From Patescibacteria group bacterium (GTDB taxonomy: Bacteria; Patescibacteriota; Patescibacteriia; Patescibacteriales; JAQTRU01), in NCBI GenBank assembly GCA_028716725.1, contig JAQUPG010000013.1, positions 1 through 46,078 on the forward strand: a stretch of 46,078 bases of DNA, given 5' to 3'. The stretch's first letter is position 1. Every line of letters begins with the position of its first letter. The position numbers and the translations under genes were made by a program. Positions 8,093 through 15,366 of the stretch are shown here, piece after piece. Below the pieces are notes generated by a model. It saw only the letters and a list, made by a program, of their open reading frames with translations. It made no database searches and had not been told where the DNA came from.

Positions 8093-8776
8093 ATGCTGGG
8101 GAAATTATTCGGTTCAAACACCAGGGTAAAAATTTTAAAGTTATTTTTGCTCCATCCCGAAGAGAAATATTATATCAGGCAGCTGGCCCGTGATTTAAAG
8201 TTGCAGGTTAATTCTGTCCGGAGGGAACTGGAAAATCTCGAGGAATTCGGTTTGTTGATTTCTAACACCGGAATCGGGGAGGAAAATATTAGAGAGCAGT
8301 CCCTTGAAGAAAAAAAGAATTTAGAAAAATTATTGCGGGGGGAAATAGTAAACGTGGCTCCGAAAAAGGTTGAAGTAGCCAGCTTAAGCGGCGGAGAAAA
8401 GAAATATTATAAGGCCAATAAAAATTTCGTTTTATTTGAAGAGATAAAAGCTTTAATCGTGAAGTCCCAAGTTTTGTATGAAAAAGATTTTATTAAGAAG
8501 CTTAATAAGCTGGGCAGCCCGAAACTTTTTATTTTAACCGGAGTTTTTATTAACAGCCACCATTCGCCGACGGACATGCTTATTGTCGGCCGGATAAATA
8601 AGGACAGGTTGGCTAGAGTGGTAAAGGAGCTGGAAAAAGAAATGGGCCGGCAGATTAATTATACCCTGATGGATACGAAAGAGTTTAAATACCGCAAAGA
8701 CATAACAGATGTTTTTCTTTATAGCATCCTGGAAGGAAGCAAGATAGTAGTCGTTGATGAAATAGGCATAAGCTAG
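8093..8776 (+). CDS. Winged-helix transcriptional regulator with C-terminal nucleotidyltransferase-like region
   Basis: 227 residues. Residues 1-65 form a winged helix: SNTRVKILKLFLLHPEEKYY, IRQLARDLKLQVNSVRRELE as the recognition region, then the wing. A charged linker follows. Residues about 110-227 (KSQVLYEKDFIKKLNKLGSP, LFILTGVFIN, TDMLIVGRINKDRL) look like the small nucleotidyltransferase-type domain often attached to such regulators, though the catalytic Gly-Ser pair and acidic residues are not clearly kept. It is a DNA-binding regulator of unknown targets, and its own promoter carries an inverted repeat. AAGG lies upstream of ATG. A terminator closes the unit. Confidence 0.75.
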   Translation: MLGKLFGSNTRVKILKLFLLHPEEKYYIRQLARDLKLQVNSVRRELENLEEFGLLISNTGIGEENIREQSLEEKKNLEKLLRGEIVNVAPKKVEVASLSGGEKKYYKANKNFVLFEEIKALIVKSQVLYEKDFIKKLNKLGSPKLFILTGVFINSHHSPTDMLIVGRINKDRLARVVKELEKEMGRQINYTLMDTKEFKYRKDITDVFLYSILEGSKIVVVDEIGIS

Positions 8777-8804
8777 GACAGGTATTATTGATTTTTCATA
8801 AATT

Positions 8805-8828
8805 CCGCTATTTTTATAGCGGTTTTTT
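8805..8828 (+). terminator. Terminator of the winged-helix gene
   Basis: CCGCTAT / ATAGCGG with a 4-nt loop followed by six T. Confidence 0.85.
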
Positions 8829-8845
8829 ATTATTTATTTCACCTA

Positions 8846-8874
8846 TTGACATAAAATGATAAATATGCTAATAT
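8846..8874 (+). promoter_or_regulatory. Strong promoter of the exported-protein region
   Basis: TTGACA (8846-8851), 17-nt spacer, TAATAT (8869-8874). The predicted 5' leader to the ATG at 9124 is about 240 nt and is highly structured. Confidence 0.75.
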
Positions 8875-8933
8875 CTTAAGTTAAATATTAATTAATGAAA
8901 AAGCCTATTTTTTTAAGTATTTTTAATAATTTT

Positions 8934-9009
8934 GGGCAGTCAAACCTGGATAATTAAGAATTATTTAAGTTTGAAGGCCTGAATTTTTTCCGCGAATGCG
9001 GAACTGCCC
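8934..9009 (+). ncRNA. Candidate structured leader RNA (three-way junction)
   Basis: Three nested perfect stems are readable: P1 GGGCAG 8934-8939 with CTGCCC 9004-9009; P2 CAAAC 8941-8945 with GTTTG 8969-8973, continuing as ATAATT/AATTAT around AAG; P3 TTCCGC 8988-8993 with GCGGAA 8998-9003, loop GAAT. The joining strand 8974-8987 contains GGCC, which could pair with GGCC at 9032-9035. I do not recognise a known riboswitch class. Confidence 0.55.
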
Positions 9010-9061
9010 GTAATCGGAGCAGAATATTAAGGGCCAGTACTTTGACAATTGAAAAAAATAA

Positions 9062-9117
9062 TTAGCCAAGTTGGCTAAAACGTGGCTAGAGCCACAGAAC
9101 CTCCAGAGAGGAAGGAG
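9062..9117 (+). promoter_or_regulatory. Three tandem hairpins ahead of a Shine-Dalgarno site
   Basis: TTAGCC/GGCTAA (9062-9078), GTGGC/GCCAC (9082-9095) and CCTC/GAGG (9100-9111) precede AAGGAG (9112-9117). CTCC at 9101-9104 could instead pair with the GGAG of the SD site, so initiation at 9124 may be switchable. Confidence 0.5.
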
Positions 9118-9123
9118 CAACAA

Positions 9124-9897
9124 ATGTTAAGGACAATCACAGTACTCGTCGTCGCAGCCGTGATTATTTTCTCGGCGCCCTGCTTTGCGCAGGGGATAGT
9201 GGCAGCAGGAGATTCTGCTTTTGCCGCTCTTGCAGCCTTACAAGAAGATGCCCAGGTGATAAAAAAATCAACCGCTCGTATTGAGCAGGATATTCAGGGG
9301 TTGAAAGATACCCAGGTCGAAACGCAGAAAAAACTCGGCCAGATTGAAAAGTCCGGCCAGGAGAGTCTGCGTAAAGTCGAGGAGAAGATCAACGACTCCA
9401 AAACCGAAATCCAGAAAAATTTGAGCCAGGCGCTCGGAGACAGCCTGCGCAGAGTTAAGGAAAACCTTGGTCGCGAGATTAAGGATTCCGAAACCAAAAC
9501 GCAGGAAAAGCTCGGCGAAATTAGCGGTGGCGTGAAAAAGATTTTTTATCTGATAATCGCGCTCGCCATTGTTTCCGTTCTGGTGATCGTCGTTATTTCG
9601 GTGCAGAAGCGCCGGGACAAAAATATCTGGTTAACCGTCGAAGTCGAAATTGGCAGTGAAAAAAAGACTTTTAAGGTCCTTACCGGATATTCCCCCCGCA
9701 CTGGAGTTTATACTTCTCCGTTCACAACATCTGGAGAGAAAAACGGAAAGAGGGGAGCGATAGACAGAAACACTGAAGACGCTATGGTCAAACATTACAG
9801 GAGTGCTATAAAAAAAGCTTTGGAAAATCCGAAATCAGATTTCGCAGTTCAAATGAAAACCCTTCTTAGGGGAGGAAAGATTAAAGAAATCAGGTGA
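9124..9897 (+). CDS. Exported coiled-coil protein with one internal TM helix
   Basis: 257 residues, unknown family. A signal peptide (1-23, ending CFAQG) is followed by a heptad-rich coiled coil (about 40-135) with repeats such as ETQKKLGQIEKSGQESLRKV. Then come a transmembrane helix (about 140-160), a QKRRDK stop-transfer motif and a soluble C-terminal domain (about 165-257). The likely topology is coil outside and tail inside, which would suit a tether or surface sensor. ATG 9124 was chosen over one 42 nt upstream because AAGGAG lies 6 nt before it and a signal peptide then begins exactly at the start. It leads a run of exported-protein genes. Confidence 0.75.
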   Translation: MLRTITVLVVAAVIIFSAPCFAQGIVAAGDSAFAALAALQEDAQVIKKSTARIEQDIQGLKDTQVETQKKLGQIEKSGQESLRKVEEKINDSKTEIQKNLSQALGDSLRRVKENLGREIKDSETKTQEKLGEISGGVKKIFYLIIALAIVSVLVIVVISVQKRRDKNIWLTVEVEIGSEKKTFKVLTGYSPRTGVYTSPFTTSGEKNGKRGAIDRNTEDAMVKHYRSAIKKALENPKSDFAVQMKTLLRGGKIKEIR

Positions 9898-9997
9898 TTT
9901 CTTTGGAAGCAAATCTGTAAAATCGACATACAAACAATCACTCGGGAAGGGGTTGGTCAGAAAGCCAGCCCCTTCAAAATCCGAAAGGAGTAGCATC

Positions 9998-11425
9998 ATG
10001 AAGAAGTATGGAATTCCCATCGCGATATTGGTCCTCGCGGCCATTGTCGTTGGTATTCTTTACGGCCCCGATTTTTTCAAGAGTTCGGCTGCCGAGATCG
10101 CCGAGCTTGAAGTCGCGGGTCAGAAAGGCGAGATATCGCAGGCGACAAACGAAGTTGGTGTCACCGTGCCTTACGGCACAGACTTGACTGCGGTGAATCC
10201 GACTATAACGGTATCTCCCAAAGCAAGTATTTCCCCGGCTTCCGGCAAAAAAGTTAACTTATCCAACGGGTCGGTAACCTATAAGGTCATAGCCGAGAAT
10301 GGAAAGGTCAAGAGAGACTGGACCGTAACCGTGAATACGGCACCGAACACGGCAACCGAAATTACCGGCTTCAGTTTCCCCGGCATGGAGAAATGGTCTA
10401 CCCAGCCGGACGGGAATACCGTAACAATCAATGCCGTTGCCCAATACGGAACCGACATCAATGACCTGGCCCCAATCTTTGAAATATCCGAAGGGGCGAC
10501 CGTCGAACCGGGCAGGAATACGAAGCATGATTTTTCCAAACCGGTAGTCTATACGGTTACGGCAGAAGACCGGGAAACCGCCCAGGAATGGACGGTAAAA
10601 GTATCCCTGGCCGAACCGAGCAAGAAGATCGAGATCACAGAAGTTATTCTCGGCGGGAAATCGGCTGACATCGATACTACGAAGCATACGGTCCGGGTTC
10701 AAGTCGCGGACGACATCAAACTCGACTCCGTTGCTCTTTCAAAGCTGGAAGGAAACTTCGGGAAAATCGAGCCCGGGTTAAAACCCGGAGATAAACTCGA
10801 TTTCACCAAGGGAGCCAAGACGTATGTCTTCTCCCCCGAAGATACGAAGGTGAAAGCCGCCGAAAAATGGACGTTCATCGCTTATCACCCGGTAGCCGAG
10901 GCGGATTCAGCCGATGTCGCTATCGGAAAGGGTGAAGGCGTGGAACATGCCCTTATCCGCCAAATCAAGGAGAATCCGGTCTATTGGGGTTATACCGGAG
11001 CTTTGACCGATTCCGCTTCTGTAAAGAAGTGGGTCGGCAATGAGGCCCACAAGCTCGCCATTCTGACCGGTTATGTCGGTTCAAAGGCCGATAGTTCAAA
11101 GGCCGGTTGGGAAGTTCGGGTGGCAAAGGTCGGAACGGTTTACGAGTTGGGGAAAGATAACGACGGGAAGACCGTTATCAAAGAATATCCCGACTTCAAA
11201 TCCTACAAAGATTCGAACATCGAACCGATCGAAACCAACGTGGCGGCGCCTTCTTTGAAAGACGCCGTATTCGCCAGTGTTGACAAGGATGTTGCGGGGC
11301 CGCATGTCCAGGGGTATGAATATATCTTTACGCCCTCAACTTGCGCGCCTCCTTGTTCGCCCAAAATCATACCGGTTTCCTTCAACGATCTGCCCGACAT
11401 GCCGATTTTCCCGGCGGATGAATGA
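9998..11425 (+). CDS. Membrane-anchored surface protein with Ig-like (DUF5018-type) repeats
   Basis: 475 residues. An N-terminal membrane anchor (5-22) precedes two clear repeats: about 33-115 ending SVTYKVIAENGKVKRDWTVT, and about 120-206 ending VVYTVTAEDRETAQEWTVKV. A third, weaker repeat spans about 211-299. The 'V.Y.V.AE.G....W.V.V' pattern is that of bacterial Ig-like or cadherin-like repeats (DUF5018 type), common in surface and adhesion proteins. The last 175 residues are unlike anything I know and include a CAPPCSP motif. ATG 9998 was chosen because AAAGGAG lies 7 nt upstream. An in-frame ATG 45 nt earlier has no such site. Confidence 0.75.
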   Translation: MKKYGIPIAILVLAAIVVGILYGPDFFKSSAAEIAELEVAGQKGEISQATNEVGVTVPYGTDLTAVNPTITVSPKASISPASGKKVNLSNGSVTYKVIAENGKVKRDWTVTVNTAPNTATEITGFSFPGMEKWSTQPDGNTVTINAVAQYGTDINDLAPIFEISEGATVEPGRNTKHDFSKPVVYTVTAEDRETAQEWTVKVSLAEPSKKIEITEVILGGKSADIDTTKHTVRVQVADDIKLDSVALSKLEGNFGKIEPGLKPGDKLDFTKGAKTYVFSPEDTKVKAAEKWTFIAYHPVAEADSADVAIGKGEGVEHALIRQIKENPVYWGYTGALTDSASVKKWVGNEAHKLAILTGYVGSKADSSKAGWEVRVAKVGTVYELGKDNDGKTVIKEYPDFKSYKDSNIEPIETNVAAPSLKDAVFASVDKDVAGPHVQGYEYIFTPSTCAPPCSPKIIPVSFNDLPDMPIFPADE

Positions 11426-11476
11426 GAGGCAGACCCTGAAAAACAAGAAAAAACTTCTTATCGACTTTGTCCTTTA

Positions 11477-11621
11477 ACAAGATAACTTGCTTCATAACTT
11501 AACGCCACTTTTTTGCCGGCAAAGATCCCTAGAGGGATTTGTTTATTAGTTAGAGCTAATAGACCGCTATTGCGACCAGGTAAAAAAGCAGGATAAGTTA
11601 GAAGAAGCAAAATATCTTGTT
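11477..11621. repeat. 145-nt cloverleaf-like inverted-repeat element
   Basis: The outer arms 11477-11501 and 11594-11621 pair over about 22 bp in three blocks. Inside, CTTTTTT (11508-11514) pairs with AAAAAAG (11582-11588). That stem encloses hairpins ATCCCT/AGGGAT (from 11524), ATTAG/CTAAT (from 11545) and CGC/GCG (from 11565). It could be a mobile palindromic element or a structured RNA upstream of the lipoprotein gene. No reading frame of note lies in it. Confidence 0.65.
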
Positions 11622-11713
11622 GGGGAAAGTAAGACCGTTTTTTCTGCAAAAAGGAATAAATTTGATATAGATTGCAACTGACAGAAAATATCAATTCACG
11701 GAGGAAAGAGAAC

Positions 11714-12289
11714 ATGAAGAGAATCACTGCGGTTCTTCTGGCCATTATCGTGGCCGTCACTTTCTCGAGCTTGACCGGCTGCGGAACCAAGCCGCCGGTC
11801 CGGGCGACGAGACCGATCGTTGATAGGCCGGTCGTTCAGAAACCGGTTGTTTCCGAACCGGTTACTCCCGAGCCGAAAGAAAAACCGTCTTTCCGGATCG
11901 AGAGTGTTATAACCGGCGAGCGGAAGGTTATTGTCGCTTTCCCGATAACGGAAGCGGCGATGGAAGATTCCTCGCTCGTGGTATATTCCAGATCCTATAT
12001 CTACGCGGACAATAACTGGAAACCCCAGGAAAGCCCCAGCGGCTACAAGGTCGCCGAGGCCGTCATGGATTATCCGTATATCCGCGGGTACATAATCCTG
12101 CCCTTCGCAAAGTATCTGACCAACAGCGACTGGTATGCGGTAAGGGTCTGGGTGAAAACGGCAGCCGGAACAGGGCTTGCCGTACAGCCCGACAGTCCCT
12201 ACTACCGGGAGAACGAAGCCGGCGTTGGCGGGTATCAGTTCTACGTCAATATGACAACGGGCGAGAATCACCCCGTCAAACGCGAATAG
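11714..12289 (+). CDS. Predicted lipoprotein of unknown function
   Basis: 191 residues. It has a type II signal peptide with lipobox L-T-G-C (Cys about 22) and a Pro/Val-rich repetitive spacer (RPIVDRPVVQKPVVSEPVTP). A beta-rich domain (about 55-191) contains VWVKTAAGTGLAVQPDSPYY. It is expected to be anchored to the outer face of the cytoplasmic membrane. GGAGG lies 9 nt upstream of ATG 11714, so this start is preferred over the ATG 42 nt earlier. No enzyme motifs are seen. A strong terminator follows, separating it from the next gene. Confidence 0.75.
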   Translation: MKRITAVLLAIIVAVTFSSLTGCGTKPPVRATRPIVDRPVVQKPVVSEPVTPEPKEKPSFRIESVITGERKVIVAFPITEAAMEDSSLVVYSRSYIYADNNWKPQESPSGYKVAEAVMDYPYIRGYIILPFAKYLTNSDWYAVRVWVKTAAGTGLAVQPDSPYYRENEAGVGGYQFYVNMTTGENHPVKRE

Positions 12290-12305
12290 TTTGTACATTA
12301 TATAA

Positions 12306-12353
12306 CGAAGCCGTGTGTTGTGTGTTTTATCCACAACCGCGGCTTCTTTTTTT
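12306..12353 (+). terminator. Terminator of the lipoprotein gene
   Basis: GAAGCCG...CGGCTTC with an inner TTGTG/CACAA stem, followed by eight T. Confidence 0.85.
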
Positions 12354-12402
12354 TGCTACAAATGCCTCGAATTATGGCATCCGAATTAAAATATTAATAA
12401 CA

Positions 12403-12431
12403 TTGACAGAAATTAAAAAATTTGTTAAAGT
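12403..12431 (+). promoter_or_regulatory. Probable promoter of the beta-barrel-like gene
   Basis: TTGACA (12403-12408), 17-nt spacer, TAAAGT (12426-12431). The -35 is perfect and the -10 weak. Confidence 0.5.
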
Positions 12432-12494
12432 TTTTTATCAAATTGTTTTGTCCTTTCTCAACTGAATATAACAATCTAAGCGGAGGATAAGAAG

Positions 12495-13325
12495 ATGAAA
12501 AGTTTTGTTATACTTGCGGCGGCAGTTCTGTCCTTGCTCGTTTCCGCTGCCTATGGCCGGGCAGAAGACAACCTTAATCTTGAGGTCTCTGACGTCATGG
12601 CCGGAATGAACTATTACGAGGAAACGGAAAAAGCCCATGAAGCCAGCGGTTATTATAGCTGGCTAAAGGCAAGATATCGGCCTTTCTGGCTGGTGGGACA
12701 GGAAACCGAAATCGGTTTCGGAATTTTCGCCCAAGGGGAATATCCTTTCGGCTCGTCAAAAGGCGCAGATTACAAAAATCTGCAAGCGAGCGGCGGCCTT
12801 AATTTTTTCTGGAGGCGGCCGGGCTTTATCGGCGACTTGGATCTTGGAGCCGGTCGGCTGATTTGGGCAAAAGTCAAAAAAGATCTGTACGAAAGCGAGC
12901 AGAAAGAAAATATAATGCTGGCTTCCGCCTATTTTGGCTTTGACAGCCGGCGTTTGGAAGGAAACTCTTTCCTGCCCAAGACCGCTTTTAACCTTTCCTT
13001 GTCAGTTCCTTTTGACCAGTCTTCGGAAAGGGAATACGGCGGCCATGCGCTTGCTCCTATGATTTATAACAACCGTAGGTGGGAAGTTTCGCTTTTGCAG
13101 GAGATCGTTGATTTTCGTTCCGGCGGCTGGCGAATAACTCCGGGAATCGGGGGCAGTTACGGCCGGGAAAGCGACCCGCAAAAGAATTTTTACAAAGCCG
13201 GGCCGACCCTTTCCTTTTACCGCGACCGCAACCTTTTCCGCTTCTCGGTAAATTACCAGGAACAACTGGCCGGAAATAAAGACCGGTGGTATGCCAAGGT
13301 ATTTTATTGGCGCCATCTCGAATAA
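12495..13325 (+). CDS. Exported beta-barrel-like protein
   Basis: 276 residues. A signal peptide (1-21, AAYGRAED at the cut) is followed by strands of alternating polarity with many aromatic residues (YYSWLKARYRPFWLVGQETE, SGGLNFFWRRPGFIGDLDLG). The protein ends in an aromatic strand, WYAKVFYWRHLE. The pattern is that of outer-membrane beta-barrels, which is unexpected if this is a single-membrane Patescibacterium. The alternative is a soluble beta-sandwich. GGAGG lies 9 nt upstream of ATG. The next gene starts 10 nt after its stop, so the two form an operon with the polysaccharide-lyase-like lipoprotein. They may handle the same polymer. Confidence 0.6.
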   Translation: MKSFVILAAAVLSLLVSAAYGRAEDNLNLEVSDVMAGMNYYEETEKAHEASGYYSWLKARYRPFWLVGQETEIGFGIFAQGEYPFGSSKGADYKNLQASGGLNFFWRRPGFIGDLDLGAGRLIWAKVKKDLYESEQKENIMLASAYFGFDSRRLEGNSFLPKTAFNLSLSVPFDQSSEREYGGHALAPMIYNNRRWEVSLLQEIVDFRSGGWRITPGIGGSYGRESDPQKNFYKAGPTLSFYRDRNLFRFSVNYQEQLAGNKDRWYAKVFYWRHLE

Positions 13326-13335
13326 GGAGGAAGTC

Positions 13336-14241
13336 GTGAAAAAATATTTTCGGCAAGTTGAAATCGGGCTGTTGTTTTTGCCTCTCGCGGTTTTGTTAAA
13401 CTGCGCCGCGGTCGTGAGAATGCCGTTGCCGAAGAAAATTCCCGCGGATTTTATCAGGTCAGACGCGGTTCTTTTCTATAACGGTTTTGAGCAGGCGCCG
13501 CTTGGTTATTATGAAAAGTGGCGGCTAGCTTGGGACTGGGGAGACAGCGTCTATATCAAAGACGGCGTGGCGGGAGGCCGGACAACGATCGTCCAAGACA
13601 AAGACAAGAACCGCGGCAAGGTTCTGTGCGTGCTTTATCCGGAGGGGACTTTCGGCCCTAAGGAAAACGGTGCCCAGTGGCTCCTGAAATTAGGAGCACA
13701 GTATGAAGAGCTTTATTGCTCTTACTGGGTGAAGTTTCCTTACGGGTTTGAATTCGTTAAGGGCGGAAAGTTGCCCGGGTTAGTCGGCGGAGAGGCCAAT
13801 ACCGGCGGACAAAAGCCGAACGGCAAAGACGGCTGGAGCGCCCGCATAATGTGGCAGAAGGGTGGCGCAATCCGGCAATATGTCTATCATGTTGCCCAAA
13901 AGGATCCGCTTTATGGCGACGGCCGGCCCTGGCAGGAAGAAGGGGAGAATTGCCTTTTTACCCAAGGCCAGTGGCATCACGTCGAGAATTACGTGAAGAT
14001 GAATACTCTGGGCAAGAGTAACGGGGTTATCATCTCTTGGCTTGACGGCCGGCTGGTAATGGACGAGGAGGATTTCCGGTTCCGGGATATTCCCGAGATC
14101 GGCATTGACGCTTTTTACTTCTCCACTTTTTTCGGAGGAGCGGACGAAACCTGGGCCGCGGCCAAGAGGGAATATATATATTTTGACGATTTCGTCATTT
14201 CCCGAGTTCCAGTTCACGGGTTGATAAGGATGAACAGATAA
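13336..14241 (+). CDS. Polysaccharide lyase 14-like lipoprotein
   Basis: 301 residues from a GTG start with GGAGG 5 nt upstream. An ATG at 13291 lies inside the previous gene. The lipobox L-L-N-C follows a short signal peptide. The mature part carries YCSYWVKFPYGFEFVKGGKL, GWSARIMWQKGG, GQWHHVENYVKMNTLGKSNG, SWLDGRLV and FYFSTFFGGADETWA, then EYIYFDDFVIS. This series matches PL14-type alginate/glucuronan lyase folds as I know them. Such enzymes cleave uronic-acid polymers by beta-elimination. It is probably a membrane-anchored extracellular enzyme acting on the cell's own or a host polysaccharide. Surface-polysaccharide genes follow. Confidence 0.75.
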   Translation: MKKYFRQVEIGLLFLPLAVLLNCAAVVRMPLPKKIPADFIRSDAVLFYNGFEQAPLGYYEKWRLAWDWGDSVYIKDGVAGGRTTIVQDKDKNRGKVLCVLYPEGTFGPKENGAQWLLKLGAQYEELYCSYWVKFPYGFEFVKGGKLPGLVGGEANTGGQKPNGKDGWSARIMWQKGGAIRQYVYHVAQKDPLYGDGRPWQEEGENCLFTQGQWHHVENYVKMNTLGKSNGVIISWLDGRLVMDEEDFRFRDIPEIGIDAFYFSTFFGGADETWAAAKREYIYFDDFVISRVPVHGLIRMNR

Positions 14242-14251
14242 TGATAGTAAA

Positions 14252-14288
14252 TAAGAGGCAGGCAAATCACTTGCCTCTTTTCTTTTTT
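14252..14288 (+). terminator. Terminator after the lyase gene
   Basis: AAGAGGCA...TGCCTCTT hairpin followed by TTCTTTTTT. Confidence 0.8.
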
Positions 14289-14336
14289 AATTTTTTGGGG
14301 CTCTAGGGCAAATAGATGCTATAATTACGAATGGGG

Positions 14337-14365
14337 TTGACAAGCCAGAAAAACTGTGGTATGGT
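14337..14365 (+). promoter_or_regulatory. Promoter of the wzz-like operon
   Basis: TTGACA (14337-14342), 17-nt spacer, TATGGT (14360-14365). The leader to ATG 14530 is about 155 nt and holds a strong hairpin. Confidence 0.6.
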
Positions 14366-14403
14366 TTTCTATTAAAAAATTTTAAAGATAAAAGCTTTAA
14401 AAA

Positions 14404-14460
14404 ATGAGAGCGTTGAATAATTATGAAACGCTCTCATCCCGAGCATAGCGAGGGATCTCT
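14404..14460. repeat. Hairpin plus dispersed-repeat fragment in the wzz leader
   Basis: ATGAGAGCGTT pairs perfectly with AACGCTCTCAT (14404-14438). The block CATCCCGAGCATAGCGAGGGA follows directly, an incomplete relative of the CATCCTGAG...GGATC repeats found at rplJ and rplU. The rest of this 288-nt gap shows only the promoter and terminator listed. Confidence 0.6.
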
Positions 14461-14529
14461 TATTCTTTAAATATAAGATTTTCGTTATGATTAGAACGAG
14501 ATTTTATAATTATTTAACAGTCTAAAAAT

Positions 14530-15360
14530 ATGGAATTTAGCGAGTTTTTCAATTTAATAAGGAAAAGAAAGCAAATAATTTTATTGGCGGTCTTTTTGTT
14601 TTTGTTAATCTCCTTAGCCCTTACTTTTATTTCCCCGCTGGAATACCGGGCCACCACTAAATTATTAATAACGCAAAACAATAATTTAGGGGACGCTTAC
14701 AGCCTTTCCCGCTCCAACCAGTTTTTAAGCACGGTTTTATCGGAAGTGGTTTATTCCAGTTCATTTTTCGAGCAGGTTCTCGGGGCCGGTTTTAATATTG
14801 ACCAAACTATATTTTCCGCAGACCAGAATAAAAATATGAAAAAATGGCGCCAGTTGGTTTCGGCCAAGCCGATTAGCGACACGGGCATGATTGTCATAAA
14901 TACTTATAACGAGGATAAATACCAGGCCAGCCAGATTAACCAAGCCGTCGCTTATATTTTACAGACTAAAAACAGCCTTTACCACGGTTTGGGCGATAAA
15001 GTTTCCGTAAAGGTTATTGATAAAACGATTGTTTCCAATTGGCCGGTTAGGCCGAATGTTATTTTAAACATAGCTTTAGGAATTGTCTCCGGCTTGCTGG
15101 TTGGTTTTTGTTTTGTTTATTTGTATCCGGAGAAAAAATTCAGATTAAAGAAAGAGGCGAAACCGGCGCCTCGCCTTGAAAAAAATTATGAGCCGATAAA
15201 ATTAGTGAGCAATCGGCCGGTTTCCCAAAATTTTTCCCGGGAAACAAAAAGAGATTTTTTGAACATGAAACCGGAGGCGGCGGAAAAAGAACCGGAATTG
15301 CCGATTGAGGAGGAGAAGGATATTGATTCTTTTACCGGCGATATCAGGAATTTATTTTAA
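14530..15360 (+). CDS. Wzz/YveK-like polysaccharide chain-length protein
   Basis: 276 residues. The Wzz pattern is clear: a short cytoplasmic start (EFFNLIRKRKQII), TM helix 1 (about 17-36), an extracellular domain beginning YRATTKLLIT, then NWPVRPNVILNIALGIVSGL as the Pro-rich run into TM helix 2 (about 178-198). The tail (about 200-276) is charged and has no tyrosine-kinase domain. Such proteins set polymer length and work with a Wzy polymerase, here on the opposite strand 1 kb away. The next gene begins 6 nt after the stop. No SD is seen. Confidence 0.8.
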   Translation: MEFSEFFNLIRKRKQIILLAVFLFLLISLALTFISPLEYRATTKLLITQNNNLGDAYSLSRSNQFLSTVLSEVVYSSSFFEQVLGAGFNIDQTIFSADQNKNMKKWRQLVSAKPISDTGMIVINTYNEDKYQASQINQAVAYILQTKNSLYHGLGDKVSVKVIDKTIVSNWPVRPNVILNIALGIVSGLLVGFCFVYLYPEKKFRLKKEAKPAPRLEKNYEPIKLVSNRPVSQNFSRETKRDFLNMKPEAAEKEPELPIEEEKDIDSFTGDIRNLF

Positions 15361-15366
15361 AGGTTT

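Noticed and set aside
8934-9009. Known riboswitch (cyclic-di-GMP, THF, SAM, ZTP and others considered)
   Set aside because: The conserved core bases of these classes are absent, so only a structured leader of unknown class is claimed.
11477-11621. Retron or omega-RNA-type non-coding RNA
   Set aside because: No reverse transcriptase or TnpB/IscB gene is near it.
11696-12334. 212-codon minus-strand frame opposite the lipoprotein gene
   Set aside because: The plus strand has a lipobox, GGAGG site and terminator. The minus frame has none of these.
12495-13325. Proof of an outer membrane
   Set aside because: One beta-barrel-like sequence is not enough; no BamA, Lpt or LPS gene is in the window.
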